The notes beneath the pieces were generated by a model. It ran no database searches. It worked only from the letters and a program-made list of their open reading frames with translations, and was not told where the DNA came from. DNA of 64,000 bases from Rotaria macrura (Eukaryota > Rotifera > Eurotatoria > Philodinida > Philodinidae), in the NCBI GenBank assembly GCA_900239685.1, contig OENT01000039.1:186001-250000 (forward strand), read 5' to 3'. This document shows, one piece after another, positions 47,392-60,253 of the stretch (position 1 is its first letter; each line of letters begins with the position of its first letter). Both the position numbers and the translations under genes were made by a program.

Positions 47392-49093
47392 GCTTCTGTA
47401 CTAGTCATTATTCTCAGGAGTATTTTGAAACGGCTAGGATAACGTGGATTCGAGCTTGTTTGAGAGCGTTATTGAGACAATAGAATGATTTAGAAGGCGA
47501 AAGAAAACATTTGTAAGAAATTTGAAAGGATAATTTTCGTTGAAAAAATTCTTGCGTGCTGTATGAAATTTGATTGTATAATCGAATTTACAATCAATCG
47601 CTATTCCAATGAAATCAATCCGAAATTTTCTAATGTTTAAAGTTCGAGTTTCATTTTCTTTCGTATCAAAAGATATTACTGATTAGGTGCCTTCATATTT
47701 TTACATACGATCGGGAGTAACGACTATACTCAGTTTTTACTTGTATTTATCCGAGGCAAACATTCTGCGCAATACCAATATCGAATTTCTTATCATTGGT
47801 AGAGAGAAAAAAACTACCAACTTTGATTTCATCCTACGTTTCTGCTATTATTGTAAATAGAAGTAGTACTCGTATTTCGCACTAGACTTCATAGCTTTTT
47901 CTAACTAATGCTATTTATGTATAGCTGAAATGTGACATTGTGTCGTTTGTTGACCAATGAAACTAGTACTATCAATGGCCAACACGTACGACTGCACTAA
48001 GTATCAAAGTGAACAATTATCATATAAGGGTATATTTATCATTTCGATGTATAAATTACATATGATACTTCAATCTGCTTTACGAAACTGATCTCCTTGC
48101 TAGATATTTTCAAAATGAACTCGGCTCATTGTTTTCATACAGTTATGTTTTTCAGTACAAAGAAGTCATGCTTTCAGAAAAAAATCTAAGCGGTATACAC
48201 AAACCATCGATTACCAAAAGAAGTTTCACAAGAATTAATCCAATTCAGTTGGAATGAATAATTAGGATACCGATTATTCAAATCATTCCACATATTCTTC
48301 TAAATGAACCATAAGTCACATGTTTACTTCTGAGACGAAATCTTTCCATCAATATTATGCTATACTTTATCATGTAAAGTTATGTATTAAACATCTGAAT
48401 GAATATACTTTCTCCAATTATATAGTAGAGTATAGTTTATGTTTTTTTCATTAGTCTTCTTGGAAAATATTGTATACACATTGAACAAATAACCATACTT
48501 TCTTGGCATATGTCAGTTCGTCATAAATGACATTTGTAACAAATAATACATCCAATCTAAAGGTTTACATATAAATGGCAGCTGTTATTTTCCTGATCTT
48601 ATAGTATGGCCTTTGACTTTAGATTACGCCACATGAGATAGAAAGGTGATGCTGCGAGTTATCACGTAACCAGACTGATCCCTTTATTTTTCTAATGCAT
48701 ATGAGAAAAATATATGATTGATTGTATTTTCTATCTTTCTCATCGCACTCTATCCATATAAACAGATAGGCAATTGTAACAGGGTACATCAGTATTTTCT
48801 CACACTCGACACTACACTTCTGACACATTCGTATCGCACTCAAAATGAATCTTTATTCATTTTCCATTGCCGCAACATGTATTACTGGTCTGTTTTCTTA
48901 TTTAACATCTTAATGATTCTGTTCACTCGAAGAATCTGAACAGTAAGCAAAACTCAAGAAATGAATTTTGCTACCGATTTCAAGTAGATCGATGAATAAA
49001 TGCGAAAACAAAACGTTTAAGAAATATTTCGATAATGAAACAATAGAATATTTAACTATTTTCGTATTTCCGATGTGTGTTTTTTATATTCTA
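46318..49093. other. Intergenic, no gene seen
   Basis: 2.8 kb AT-rich spacer. Apart from a TA microsatellite at 47353-47389 I see no repeats, and the open frames near 48619-48939 have no domain features. A hydrophobic frame runs from 48968 into the remnant gene described next, but its early part is not convincing. Confidence 0.45.
47353..47389. repeat. TA dinucleotide microsatellite
   Basis: About 18 uninterrupted TA units. Likely length-variable and a candidate for cruciform or slippage. Confidence 0.95.
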
Positions 49094-49543
49094 GTTATTC
49101 ATGCACAAGAATCAGAAGAAATTCAAAAACCAGTAGTGTTACTACATCGAGTAAGATTTTACAAAACAAAAAAAATTAAATATTACATCAATTCATTTAT
49201 CAAGCAAACCATGATGAATCGAATGGTCAAAATAAAAATACTAAGTCAGGTAGATATCATTATCTCTATTAATCTATTTTTTTGCATTTTATTTTTCAAT
49301 TAAATAGAACACAATGAGAAGTATGGTGAAAAATTTGATGATGACCATATAGCTCATCATTAACATGAGGCAACAGTAGCTATTGATGTTCATAATATTC
49401 TCGATTTATTCAAACAAAAATTACATCAAAGTGAAGAACGTATTCTTGCTGGTATTCAACACGGTTCTTCTTCAAATACCGAATCGATAGTCAAGTCCTA
49501 TCATACGGCAACTCGTTCAATGAAAGAAATGAATCTTCAATAA
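49094..49543 (+). pseudogene. Broken gene remnant, family not recognised
   Basis: Two exon-like pieces. The first (49094-49150) follows a TTATATTCTAG acceptor, reads HAQESEEIQKPVVLLHR and ends at a strong GTAAGA donor. The second follows TTAAATAG at 49307. In one frame it reads EKYGEKFDDDHIAHH, then a TAA stop at 49361-49363. The same frame continues for 59 codons (HEATVAIDVHNILDLFKQ and on) to a TAA at 49541. The continued helical, charged pattern after the stop suggests a former coding region. The join between the pieces is also out of phase by one. Two defects point to a pseudogene. A protein with an unnoticed extra intron or a sequencing error is possible. It converges with SPATA1. Confidence 0.42.
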
Positions 49544-49598
49544 TGAAATATTTATCAATATAAATATATATTGCAGCAAACGAAGAAAAAAAGACATT

Positions 49599-52500
49599 CT
49601 AAACCCTTATACGATTTCTAATATGCTTCAAATTCATTTTAGCATCGTTTAATTCATGTTTTAACGTTTGACATTCATTTTCAGCTTGATTTCGTAGCTA
49701 AAAAAATAAATTGATTGAAGAAAACATTGAATTTTTGATTAAGATTTCTTACTTTAATATCAGTTGTAAGACGTAGTTTGGCAAGGTCAATCTTATGACG
49801 AAGATCTAAGATATCCTGTTGAGCACGTGTAATCTGTACTGTGAAATTCTTCGAAAAAAAATCAAACAACATGAAATCACAATCAATCTAATAAAATTTA
49901 TTCCATACCGAAGCTCTGAATGATTTTGAATCAGTCGCTAGCGCCATATGTTCTGATTCTCTGTCAAGAATTTGTATGATTTTTTTATTTATTTCCTCTA
50001 GTTCAGTTTTTAATTGTACCGCTTGTTCTTCCATCGGTACGGTTTTTTTCTTTTCTTGAAAATATTTTTTCTTCCACATATCACGAGCTAAAAACAACAT
50101 TAATTAAATGCTTTTTAATGAGAAAATCAAGCAAACCTTCACGCCGTCGTAGAGTTATGCGACCATGCACATGTTTCAGATTTCTGATAATTTCTAAATG
50201 TTTTCTTTCAAGATTAGCACGACTTGTTTTTAATTCTTGAAGACGAGTACGAAGTGATTCAACTAGAAACATACATTCATAGATTTTTTTTATATAATCA
50301 AAGATCTTTCTTCTTCATTCTACATTTGATATGATTTGAAAGCATATCTAATATTAGACGAGGAAACTCCATAAAACTCCAGTAATGTTTACCAAGTCAA
50401 ATAAAAAACTAAGATTAAGCAATAGATGTTCTATGGTTGCATGTACGAACGGTTATAGGACGATTACAATTAACATTTAACAGTTTTCTATGATGAAGAA
50501 TGGAATCAAAACGACACGTTGCTAACGAAATTATGAAAAACCAAATAAACTATTATAGTACAAATATCGATGTGAGGACATTGGCAAACAAATTTTGAAT
50601 TAAAAAACAACGTTAGAAAGATACCGTCTGAATTAATGATGGCCAAGTCTGTCAGCTTCATAATTTATCGCGCGTAGTTGACAGAAACTTTTCATATCTG
50701 ATACTAACTATAATTGTCGCTACAAAAACGGTACCCATGCAATTAAAACATGTTCAAAGACACACTTCGAATACTTCGATGTTTTCTACTACGATAATCC
50801 ATCGATTTTATTTCTAATAATCATTTTAATTTAAAACAAATTCAAAACGATTTAAATCTTAAGTCAAACTAAATCCGATCGATCAGTTCTAAGCATGCTT
50901 TCAACTAACTGCATAAAGATGTAAAATAATGGAGTAGTTAATGAATCGAATTCGGTTAAGATAAAATAAGAGGAATATTTTTCTCAATGAAATAGATTGG
51001 ACAAGCAACGTTTTTCTCAGATCACTGCTCCAAGTATTTACAATCTATCTTATCGAACGGCTAAACGACAAAGAATAACAAAATGATTCTCTATTTGCAA
51101 ATGAACCGCATAACAAGGTCATCCATATGAAAAATATCATGATTCGTTATGAAAGATCATCGAATCTACAAGAGATTTTCGAAGAAAATCTATCAACGTT
51201 GAACATTTAGAAATCCATGATGTTTCAAACAAAGTTCCATAGCTGTAACAGTCGATGCAAGAAAGTAGATTTAACTTATTATGCGAGACTAATGATAAAG
51301 GAATGCACAATATATTTCTATGACCTTCTCTGGTGAGGACAATTCATTCAAACATACTAGTTGATTGTAGAAGATCTTATTTCCAGATGTTACTATTGGT
51401 AATGACACGAATCTATCATGTTTATAATTAGTTTGTGTTATTATGGTCACAAAATTGTTTTTATCGTCGACATTAATGCTCGATTATTTGTAGAGTAGAT
51501 GAATATCCTCGGCCGTTGCACTGAATTTGCAAACTATTGCCTCACGATAGGTAAGAAAATTGAAAACATCCAATAGTCGGTAGAGGACAAGAAGCATATT
51601 TGGGCGTGGCATAGTCACGAATAGGTCAAGGATACTAACAGAAAAATTATTATTATCTATTTAACATATATTGTTTTATGATCCATTACAAAGAGTATCT
51701 ATATATACATTGATCGATTAATAGTGTGGATTAAAAATGATTATGATGTCTATCGATCATTTTCAGACGTAATGATTTTGTTTTGGAAACGGAAAATGAA
51801 AGTATACTAAAATAAAAAAACATACGATGATCGTTTTGTTGCCGTTGTTTTGACTTCTGTCCTTTGGGTACAGTGACTTTTCGTTTTTCGTCTTCTAATT
51901 GTTGACGTCTTTTAAATTCTTCTTCTCTTTGTTCTAGTTCATACCTTGAAAACAAAATAGCAAATGAACACATCTGATATCTATAGAAATCAACAACAGA
52001 CACGACAAACACAAAACGCTGGCACAAATACATTGATATTTATTCGGAAACTTACGTATCATCATCAATATCTGTTGTTATTGATTGTGTCGAAGTTTCG
52101 TCGTCTAGACGACGTATTTTAGTAACTGTTGCACATCTTAAAAAACCATCATGAGAATAATAGGTGCGGTTAGTGTTTGAATAGGATACTAAATCAGATT
52201 TGATTCTTCTTTGAGTTTTTGGTGGCGATATCGATGATAATGATTCTGATGATGAAACAGTATGTAGACTCTCGGTAGCTTGTTTTCTTATTGTTCTAGT
52301 TTTAGGTCGTGACGGATTGGAATTAGTATCTGTGTCTGATTCGATCGATGATGAGGTAGACACTATTTGACTAATAAAGTTTAGGAAAAATAAGAGAAAA
52401 ATGAAGATAATTTACTGTGCTGACAACATATAAACATCAAGGAGAACAATATTTAGATTTGATTGATTTATTTTTGAATTTAGTGTAGGTAGTGAAAATA

Positions 52501-55500
52501 TTCAATGTGTATGTAAAGGATCACAACATGGAAACAAACCCATCCGAAAAGTCATCATCATTAATATTCATCTTTTCCGTATTTATTATTATTTGTTTAT
52601 CGGATATATTAGTTTTTGATAATGAACTTTGAGAATCTTTCTTCGTATCACTGAAGATATATATATATATAATTATATAGGTGTGTGTATATGTGATTTT
52701 AAGAGAATATATTTTTCAACTAAAAGAAAGTCAATTCAATAAATATTTACCTTTGTTGAAGTTTTCGAAGTTTTTGACGGTCTTTGAAACCGCGGAATAG
52801 TGCTTGAATTTTTGTAGCAGCTTTTGTCAGCTGTTCTAATCGATAACGCTCAGCTTCAGCTTGCATCTGACGTCGATGTTCAGTTTCGGCTAGTTCTTGA
52901 CGATAACGATGTTCTTCTTCATTTTCGAAATCAGTTCTTTTTTCTTCCGCAGAAAGACGAATTCGTTCTAGGTCTAGTTGGCGTCGACGAAGACGTTCTT
53001 GTTCTTCTTGTAGTTTTAATAGTTCTCTGTGTAATAATAATAATAAAAAGATTTTTCTGTATTAGCATGTAAACAAAAGAGATTCAATATAGAAATATCG
53101 CAAGATTTTGTTAGATGAATGACGTTAATAAAAACCATACGAAAAATTTTAATTTCTATACCTTGTTGCAATACTCGCCGTACTGGATATATGAAAATTC
53201 GAAAAAGACATCGGAACTAACCTAGGTCTCGTTTATCTTTTGTATTGAAATGTATTTTTCTATTATGTCACGAAAGATATGAGAACCATTTGAGTCATAG
53301 ACGCGAGACTAATCGAATTCGAAGGCAGGAAATAGAAAAACCCAGCTTTCCAAATAATTACGAAACAAAAATAGAAATAGATAAACAGAATATTCTGAAA
53401 ATAAAATTTCCTAAAACAAACTGACACTGACATGATATACAAACGACGATTTAATAATCTCAAATAACTCAGGACAGGCACGAATTGTTTTTCGCACATC
53501 TGTATTTTTATTGCGTAATCGATAGCTTCTGAGGATTTTTACTTTGCATGTATGATTCTCTTACAAAAGCAGAACACTTTTTTTATTTCAGCACTTGTTC
53601 TTCGTTTTACTATTCACACAGTTCAAGTTATGAACTTCAAAATTCTAATGAAAAGCTAGACTGTCAGTCACTTCTTCCATCTTCTATATGACAGATCCTG
53701 TGGAAATTAGCCGTTTTCGAAATGTCGAATATGTCCAATTTTTTCTCCAGATAAATAAATCCAGTTAAAAAAATGATTGCTACCATCTGACAAAATCCTC
53801 AAGATAATGTAGAAAAGTCTCAATCAATCTATTGAAAAACCCGTCGACAGTATTGATCTTCTGAAGATATTGTTTTCGCCTTCTATTTTTAAAACTATCT
53901 TCTGAAAACATAATGAAATCAAACTAAAACCTGATAAAAAATATTTTCAGCAGATTTCTGGCATGGCCTGTCTTTAACATTTTATGAAATCTGACTAAGT
54001 TCCGTCTAAAACTACTTTTACAGAGGGTATGAAACTTTCAATAAAAAACCAATCATCTATTTCTGGCGTCTTATAAAACGAACCATCGTCTTCAATAAAA
54101 CAGAAATTAATATGTTTCGTTTTCCTAGATTTCTAATTCTCGAGTGAAACAATTTGTACCTTTTTGATAGCTTTTGCATAAGATTGTAAATAACGAAAAA
54201 CAAAATATATTCGTCTGTTCTGTTATAATCAAAAGGATTTTGTTCTAGAACTTAATGTGACATGTGTTACCGAGCTTCAGTCATTAAACTGCCATTCATC
54301 TGTTGGTATGTACACACCGATGAGTCACAAACACGTACGTGTGGGTGGAAGGGTATGAAGTTAAATAAAGCATTAGCTTTTCTCTGAACTTGAATTCTAT
54401 TAGATATCTTTTGTGAATAATGTCAAGGCTGGAAAATAAAATATTTTCGTTACAAACTCCTTCTTCTAACTTCATTAAAAACCTCCAAAAGAATATTCAT
54501 GGCCGTTTTCCCTTTACTTACTTAGGTGATAACACCTCTAATCGAAAAAAAAACTTTTATTTAAAATAAAATAATTTTTGAATACTAATTACCTGAATCG
54601 TTGCTCATAAATCTTAACCAATCTTTTCCATAAGATGTTGGAGAAGCATTGGTGACACCAGCTGTATTCTTAGTAAGTAATAATTCTTTGTTCTCGTCAA
54701 GTGATGATCTGCGTAGGCGATGAGAATTTTTAGATAGTGATCGACCATAATCATCAATATTCAAACGATATTGATGACGATTACCAAATAAATAATTCGC
54801 AGAAGGTAGTACTGGAGAAGCAGATGGCGTTCCATAATCTTCATGACGACCTTCGAGAAGATAAATCTAATTCAACCAGTAACGTCAACGACTCGTTTTG
54901 TTTCATCTTCTAGCAAGAAAGCATTTACCTCTGGTGCATATGTCTAAATAAAATTAAAAATATATTATCTCATCGTTCTTTTAGCATGCAAAGAAAATAA
55001 ACTTTCTAACCATTGGTGGTCGATAATGTTTAACTTTTAATTCGTTTTCTTGTGTTTGTCGAACTCTTGCTAAGCATCGTCCAACAGATCGAAGAAAAAT
55101 GAATTCTCGTGGAAAATCATTTTCTTTTCTACATAACCGTTCGATCGAATGACGTAAATTGAGTAGTTTCAAATCTGGTGACACTCTCAAAATGTTGGAT
55201 GAAATCAAAACAAAAAGTTCATAGTAGACTATGAAATTCGAAAATCATTACCGAACAAAACCGACTGATATAGCATCATCAATGGCTGCATTTTGTGCCA
55301 AATTTTGAACATTTTTCCATACAGACTTCGGAATGATGTAAACATGTAAATCAACCAGCTATTATCATGAGTACAAGAAACCGCATAAAAAAAAACTAGA
55401 GAAAAGGAATCATACAGATTACCTGTGCAGAATCTGGGCGATTGTTGGCGATGAACCCACTACGTGAGACAGTATTTGCTAATGGTTTTGGTAACGCACT

Positions 55501-55533
55501 GAGCTGTCCCGTTTCGCGATACATTTGAAGCAT
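49599..55533 (-). CDS. SPATA1: SPATA1-like protein with IQ motif and coiled coils
   Basis: Thirteen exons on the minus strand: 55533-55423, 55358-55252, 55185-55011, 54943-54929, 54866-54593, 53024-52751, 52650-52540, 52370-52056, 51944-51826, 50262-50137, 50087-49909, 49848-49753 and 49697-49599. They give 666 residues with frame kept throughout (human SPATA1 is about 460). The N-terminal ubiquitin-like part reads VDLHVYIIPKSVWKN, then GFVRVSPDLKLLNLRHSIE, FIFLRSVGRCLARV, KQENELK-like and TYAPEIYLLEG, as in SPATA1. A middle coiled coil rich in Glu/Arg ends in an IQ motif (ATKIQALFRGFKDRQ, about 298-312) for calmodulin. The C-terminal SPATA1 coiled-coil domain (about 500-666) has ARDMWKKKYFQEKKK and AQQDILDLRHKIDLAK. 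The vertebrate gene is testis-expressed and its function is uncertain. Exon 4 is only 15 bases. Two introns, 1568 and 1563 bases, are far larger than the rest. Confidence 0.87.
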
Positions 55534-56198
55534 TGTTGTTTTTCTACTAGTACCCGGTTGTGATCACTCAATTATAAACGAACAATGATTAATATTAGTT
55601 TGCGTGATGAATGCCTTCAATCCTTTTCTCTTTTTTTCTGTTTAAGTTTTCTTGTTATTGAATTGTAAATGAATGCGATGTTTCTTTTCTTCTTGACAAC
55701 TTAATGTGTTGACACACATACAAATAAATTCAGTTTTTCTTTTCCTTTTTTTCTATTTAGACTGATTTGAATCCATTGAAAAAAATTCGTTTTTCTTTCA
55801 TTTGCATTTTTTCTTTTTCATCTGTTTGTACACTTGAATTTCATTCCATATCAATTCATTACAAAATTTGTCTTTCTAAATAAGCGATCGAATAAAAAAA
55901 CTGCACTTAAAGTAAAACTGAAAAGAAACAGCAGCGATAATTATTCTTCAAGTGATATTTATCGATTGAATTATGAATAAAACAGACGTTTTTATTTGTT
56001 GATCGGAATAGAATTGAGTAGGCGAATATATCTGTAAGATACAAGGTGATACGTTGATATGCCGCTGACGGAACCAGAAAACGACGAAAGACGCAGATAG
56101 GCCCTTTTGTATGCATATATATGTATCCATACAAATACATAACGTCATTTATATTATTCGTTCTTTGATTCTGCTAAGTGATAGTTACGAGATATCTG
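55534..56198. other. Divergent intergenic region, no gene seen
   Basis: 665 bases between the SPATA1-like gene (minus) and the small secreted peptide gene (plus), so promoters of both should lie here. T-rich tracts dominate. Small open frames at 55907-56148 are not supported. Confidence 0.45.
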
Positions 56199-56483
56199 AT
56201 GGCAAACAAACGATCTTTCAGTAAGAGCAGTTGGTATGTTTTTATTTAAATTCATAATTTTGATCATTTAGTATGGTTATCCGTGGTTACAATGATGTTT
56301 CTTTTGATTGAAAATTCATCTGAAATCTATATCGATTGTGAAGCACGTTGTATGCTAGTATTGCGAAATGAACGTAATAGCGATACATTACAAATGTGTC
56401 GTGATGAATGCGAACTTATGAAATTTCTTGAAAAAGAAGATGGATGGTCACGAAACTATTATAAGTACAATCGACTCAAATAA
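56199..56483 (+). CDS. Predicted small secreted peptide with two CX3C motifs
   Basis: Two exons, 56199-56220 and 56272-56483, are joined across a 51-base intron (GTAAGA donor, CATTTAG acceptor, phase 1), giving 77 residues. The start MANKRSF is followed by a hydrophobic core (IWLSVVTMMFLLI), a typical signal peptide. The mature part has exactly four cysteines in the pattern C-x3-C-x15-C-x3-C (CEARC and CRDEC), with charged helical residues between, then a basic Tyr/Lys tail. Two CX3C pairs on antiparallel helices are the layout of alpha-hairpinin-type disulfide hairpins, but I only see the pattern, not a family match. The role could be defence or signalling; unknown. The intron placing the signal peptide in frame is the main support. 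An AATAAA lies about 150 bases downstream (near 56635). Confidence 0.6.
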
Positions 56484-57916
56484 ACCAGCTTACTCTGCTC
56501 TCAAAAAAAAACACCAACAAAATGTTATCTATACTTTTTTGTTTGTATTCTATGCATCCGAAGCTTCTAGAGTGTAAGGTCATTTAACTGACGTTTTTCT
56601 TATGCCCTCATTTGCATGCACTTATTTTTATCTAATAAAAAATTTAGAAGATACACGCTACAACTAGTGTTTTCAATTAACATAGACACTTGATACGAAT
56701 AATGGATGATACTGAATAACTGGAAAATTTCCAGAGAAAGCAGAAATATAATTGTCATATTTTTAACATAATACAAAATCTGTTACTGTTCAATTAAATA
56801 TTGAAGTTGATACTCAGTATTCATTGTTTTTAAAATATGCTGAAAAATCTATGCAGTAGAAATAAGAACTGTCAAGATTAATGTTGATCGATAATAAAAA
56901 CTCACACATGTAAGATTATGCCTGTTGAGCATCACGTATCTGAATAACCTTTGCATATCAATTAGAATACTAGTATAGAAAACAAGAAAACGAAATGCAT
57001 AAATAAGCAGTCAATGCTGAATAGGATTTGATACGGTGGGGTACGCACTGATGAATCTAAAGAATGAGTTAAGTGAGTAAAGCTGGTGGAAAGTTAGCTA
57101 TGCTAACAGCTTCGAATGTATTGTGCGCATTAAATTTAACGGTTATATTTTCCTGTTGCCAGATTATTTCAAAGATATCCAATCATATCTACGAGAAGTC
57201 GTGTTTGTTTGCATTAATAAAAGAGATTTACTATTTTATTNAGCTTCTTGGAAGGAATCTTCTTGATATCTTGTAAGAATGACTAGAAAAGACTCGATCC
57301 TTATTAATTAATATATTCGCAAATTATCAACTAAATACCTGCGTTCCAACCTATCTAACAGATATTCAATGAAAGATAACTTCATTGTTACAAAGTACAT
57401 ATATGCTTTCTGTTTTCATGCATGTATGATATTGTATGAGTAGATCATCGGAAAAAAATTCTTTTAAGATTTTTTAAGTAGTTTATTTTGTGTTATCTGT
57501 TATCTGAATTCTGAAATGTACCTAAGTTAAAAATACCATTATCTGATCACTATAGGAAGATTTCCTTGAATTCATTAGAATCATTCTACGATATTTAAGC
57601 CTATCTATGTAATTTCGTCGATAGTAGAGGGATTATTCAAATAACTTAAATAATATAGAAACACTGAATTTATGGCTGTCGATTTTTTTTCTGGGTATTG
57701 TAAGAATATTGTTAAGTGTTGCCCTCTGTCGAAATGCATGAGTAACATGTGACCGAAAAAGTTTTTTGTTTTTTATTTGTTCTCCTTTCTTTGTTGACTT
57801 TAGATTATGTAAGATTAATCATGCATCCTATTTACCTAAAGGATAGAAAACAAAACCGAGTGAAGGTTTCGATATCAACACTGTACAAGGAATTAAATAG
57901 TTTCGAATAAAATTCA
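56484..57916. other. Intergenic, no gene seen
   Basis: 1.4 kb AT-rich spacer. One ambiguous base (n) at 57241 marks an assembly uncertainty. The open frame at 57073-57276 crossing it has no features. Confidence 0.45.
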
Positions 57917-58370
57917 ATGCTTGTCAAACATTTAGCTGAACCATGGTTCTCTTTGATTTATTGTGGAAAAAAAACCGTTGAAGTACGTCTTGATAAAGGC
58001 CATTTTCATGAACTTAAACCCAATGATACAAGTAGGCTATTTTTTTCAGAATAAAGACGGTTTCTTTGATATGTCTCAATTGTATTTCTCTTTAGTTGAG
58101 TTTTTTAACGACGAGTTAGGTTTTAATATGCGTCGGAAGTTTTGCGTACGAGTTATATCAATTGAACAGTATGAAACATTTGAATTATTATTAGAAAAAC
58201 ATCTTATACGTGCATTACCAACAATTAAATCAACTGAATTTGGTTGCATTTTATTAAAAAATTATTATTCCAAAGATAATGAATTTGAAAAATGTAAAAA
58301 ATTGGCTATTAGCATCGAGCGCGTTAGCGCAGTTGTAAATGAATTACGTTCTTCAGCAACTTCATGTTAA
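57917..58370 (+). CDS. Stand-alone ASCH-domain protein
   Basis: Two exons, 57917-58031 and 58096-58370, joined across a 64-base intron (GTAGGC donor, TCTCTTTAG acceptor, codon A|TT) give 129 residues. The product is one ASCH/PUA-like domain. The start is KHLAEPWFSLIYCGKKTVEVR, where the P-W-x-x-I-x-x-G-K-K-T-x-E-x-R pattern is the family signature. Then come KPNDTIEFFN, VRVISIEQYETFELLLEK, ALPTIKSTEFG and a closing strand LAISIERV. ASCH domains resemble the PUA RNA-binding fold; small bacterial members include nucleic-acid and modified-nucleoside enzymes, and the animal protein TRIP4 carries one at its end. The single-domain form here is of bacterial type, so horizontal gain is possible. Its substrate is unknown. 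The intron skips a stretch that would otherwise break the domain core, which supports the model. Confidence 0.86.
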
Positions 58371-60253
58371 CAAAAGCTTCAAGACAATTCATTCGGCTTG
58401 TTTCTTTCAGGCAAATGATTTACTATTACGCGCAGTCTTCCGTCGGTTGTGAACTGCTTGAATATTCAATATTCATGAATGAAAGCGAAGAAATACTAAT
58501 GATCAATTGAGAGAATTTTAAACATATTTCATTTAAACTATTATTTAATCTCTTCAAGATCAATTAGAATATTTTTTAGAAAAATAAAATGTTGCTTCTG
58601 TTATTTAATATTTGTTGCTTTGCAGAACTACAAAGAATAAAAGCCAGTACATTACGTTTCTAACATTATGTAGTCTATCAAAATAAGAATGTCTTTTACT
58701 ATAGATAACTAATCGATTTTAGATGATTAGATGGATTGAATTCATGCTCTTACTACAATAGAAAAATAAGATACCAAATTCAATGACATATTTCATCACA
58801 CAAACTTCATGGGCAAATCTTAGCGAATGAAATAAATCTAACATGTGAAATTATCCAACATTCAAACTGTTCGAAGAGGAATCAGGCAGAGAGAATCAAG
58901 AATTTCTTCATGTTCAACAATGGATATTGTGTGAAACAACAAAGAAATTTTTTTTCAATTTGGAAACTCGAATGAAGATATGATTATTCTAAAGGAAAAA
59001 AAAGATGAACATTATCAGAATAAATGGCAAGTTTAAAAAGATACGACTTCTCTCGCATTTGATGATCAACAGCGATCTGAGTGAATTGATGTGTTGCTAT
59101 ACTTTCTTTGAATGCACGAGGTATTGAACACATATCTGTCTATCAAGATTTTCGATTTCGAACTCATTTGTCATACTGACAGATTTTGAACCGAGGACAC
59201 ATCATTCTTTCTATTACTTCAAAAAATAGAGAAACACAAGAATAAATAAGTTCCTTGATGAAAGCTACGACTGATCATTTTGTTTTCAATATTATTTATA
59301 GTGACATGATTTGATAAATACATGTTATTCCTCTCCAATAAAAACAAAACATCATTCACCATAATAGATCAAATACCGATACAGATCAAGGGAAGAAAAA
59401 CGTGTTGTTGAGCGTCACTAAAATCGAATATAAAATGAATAAGGAACTTGGAAGCATCAAGCCATGAACTAGATAGAATTCGTAGTAAAAGAAAATTTTA
59501 GATATGCTGATTACACACAAACACACTCACTAATCATCAATTTATTTGGTTGTATCCAAATGAAGATTGTTAGATTTTAATTCAGCGCGTTCTCATTTAG
59601 AAATGTAGTGTCTCAGCACTGGAATGATTGCGTTGAAGACGAATAAAGAACAAAAGAAATGTGGGTTTCATTAAAGAGTAAGACATTCTATCCAACGGTG
59701 GCATACAGAAAATGTACTATTAATAATTCATAATATATTTATTTGATGGCATCTGGAAATCGATATGAAGCAATGATAGTATCTTTCACAAATGATACTA
59801 TCTTGAAACTATCGATTTGTCTCATTGTTTTTAGATGCCGGTAACGATAACCCAAAATGCTTACTATGAACACCAATTTGAATGTGTAATTCTTTTTAAT
59901 AGGCTTACTCTCGAATTCTGATTATCATAAGTCGATTCCTTAATAATATCAATATGAAAATCCTTAAAATATGTTATAATTATTTATTTCTCGGTATGAT
60001 CAAATCTATGAAGTTCTGCTTAAATTAAAGCGGTAACAACGAATTCTTTCTTCATTCACGATAATTCTACGCTTTACTCTTTCAACATTTGTATTAGTAA
60101 AAAAATACTACGCAAGAAATACTAAAATTTTCCTTTCTTTTTCAATATTCATTGTAAATCTCGGAGATAAACGCCTAACTCTTCATTAAATTGGAATGTT
60201 CCTATCAAGTATTTGAAGTTCTGAAAAATTAAATTTGAGCAGTAAACAATAGT
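58371..60253. other. Intergenic, no gene seen
   Basis: 1.9 kb of AT-rich sequence without recognisable coding sequence, RNA genes or repeats. Confidence 0.5.

Noticed and set aside
50263-54592. Three large introns of nearly equal size (1569 in WDR59; 1568 and 1563 in SPATA1)
   Set aside because: Equal length hinted at a shared inserted element, but the ends and visible words differ. I treat it as coincidence unless an alignment shows otherwise.
57073-57276. 67-residue open frame spanning the ambiguous base
   Set aside because: No features; one codon contains n, so the frame itself is uncertain.
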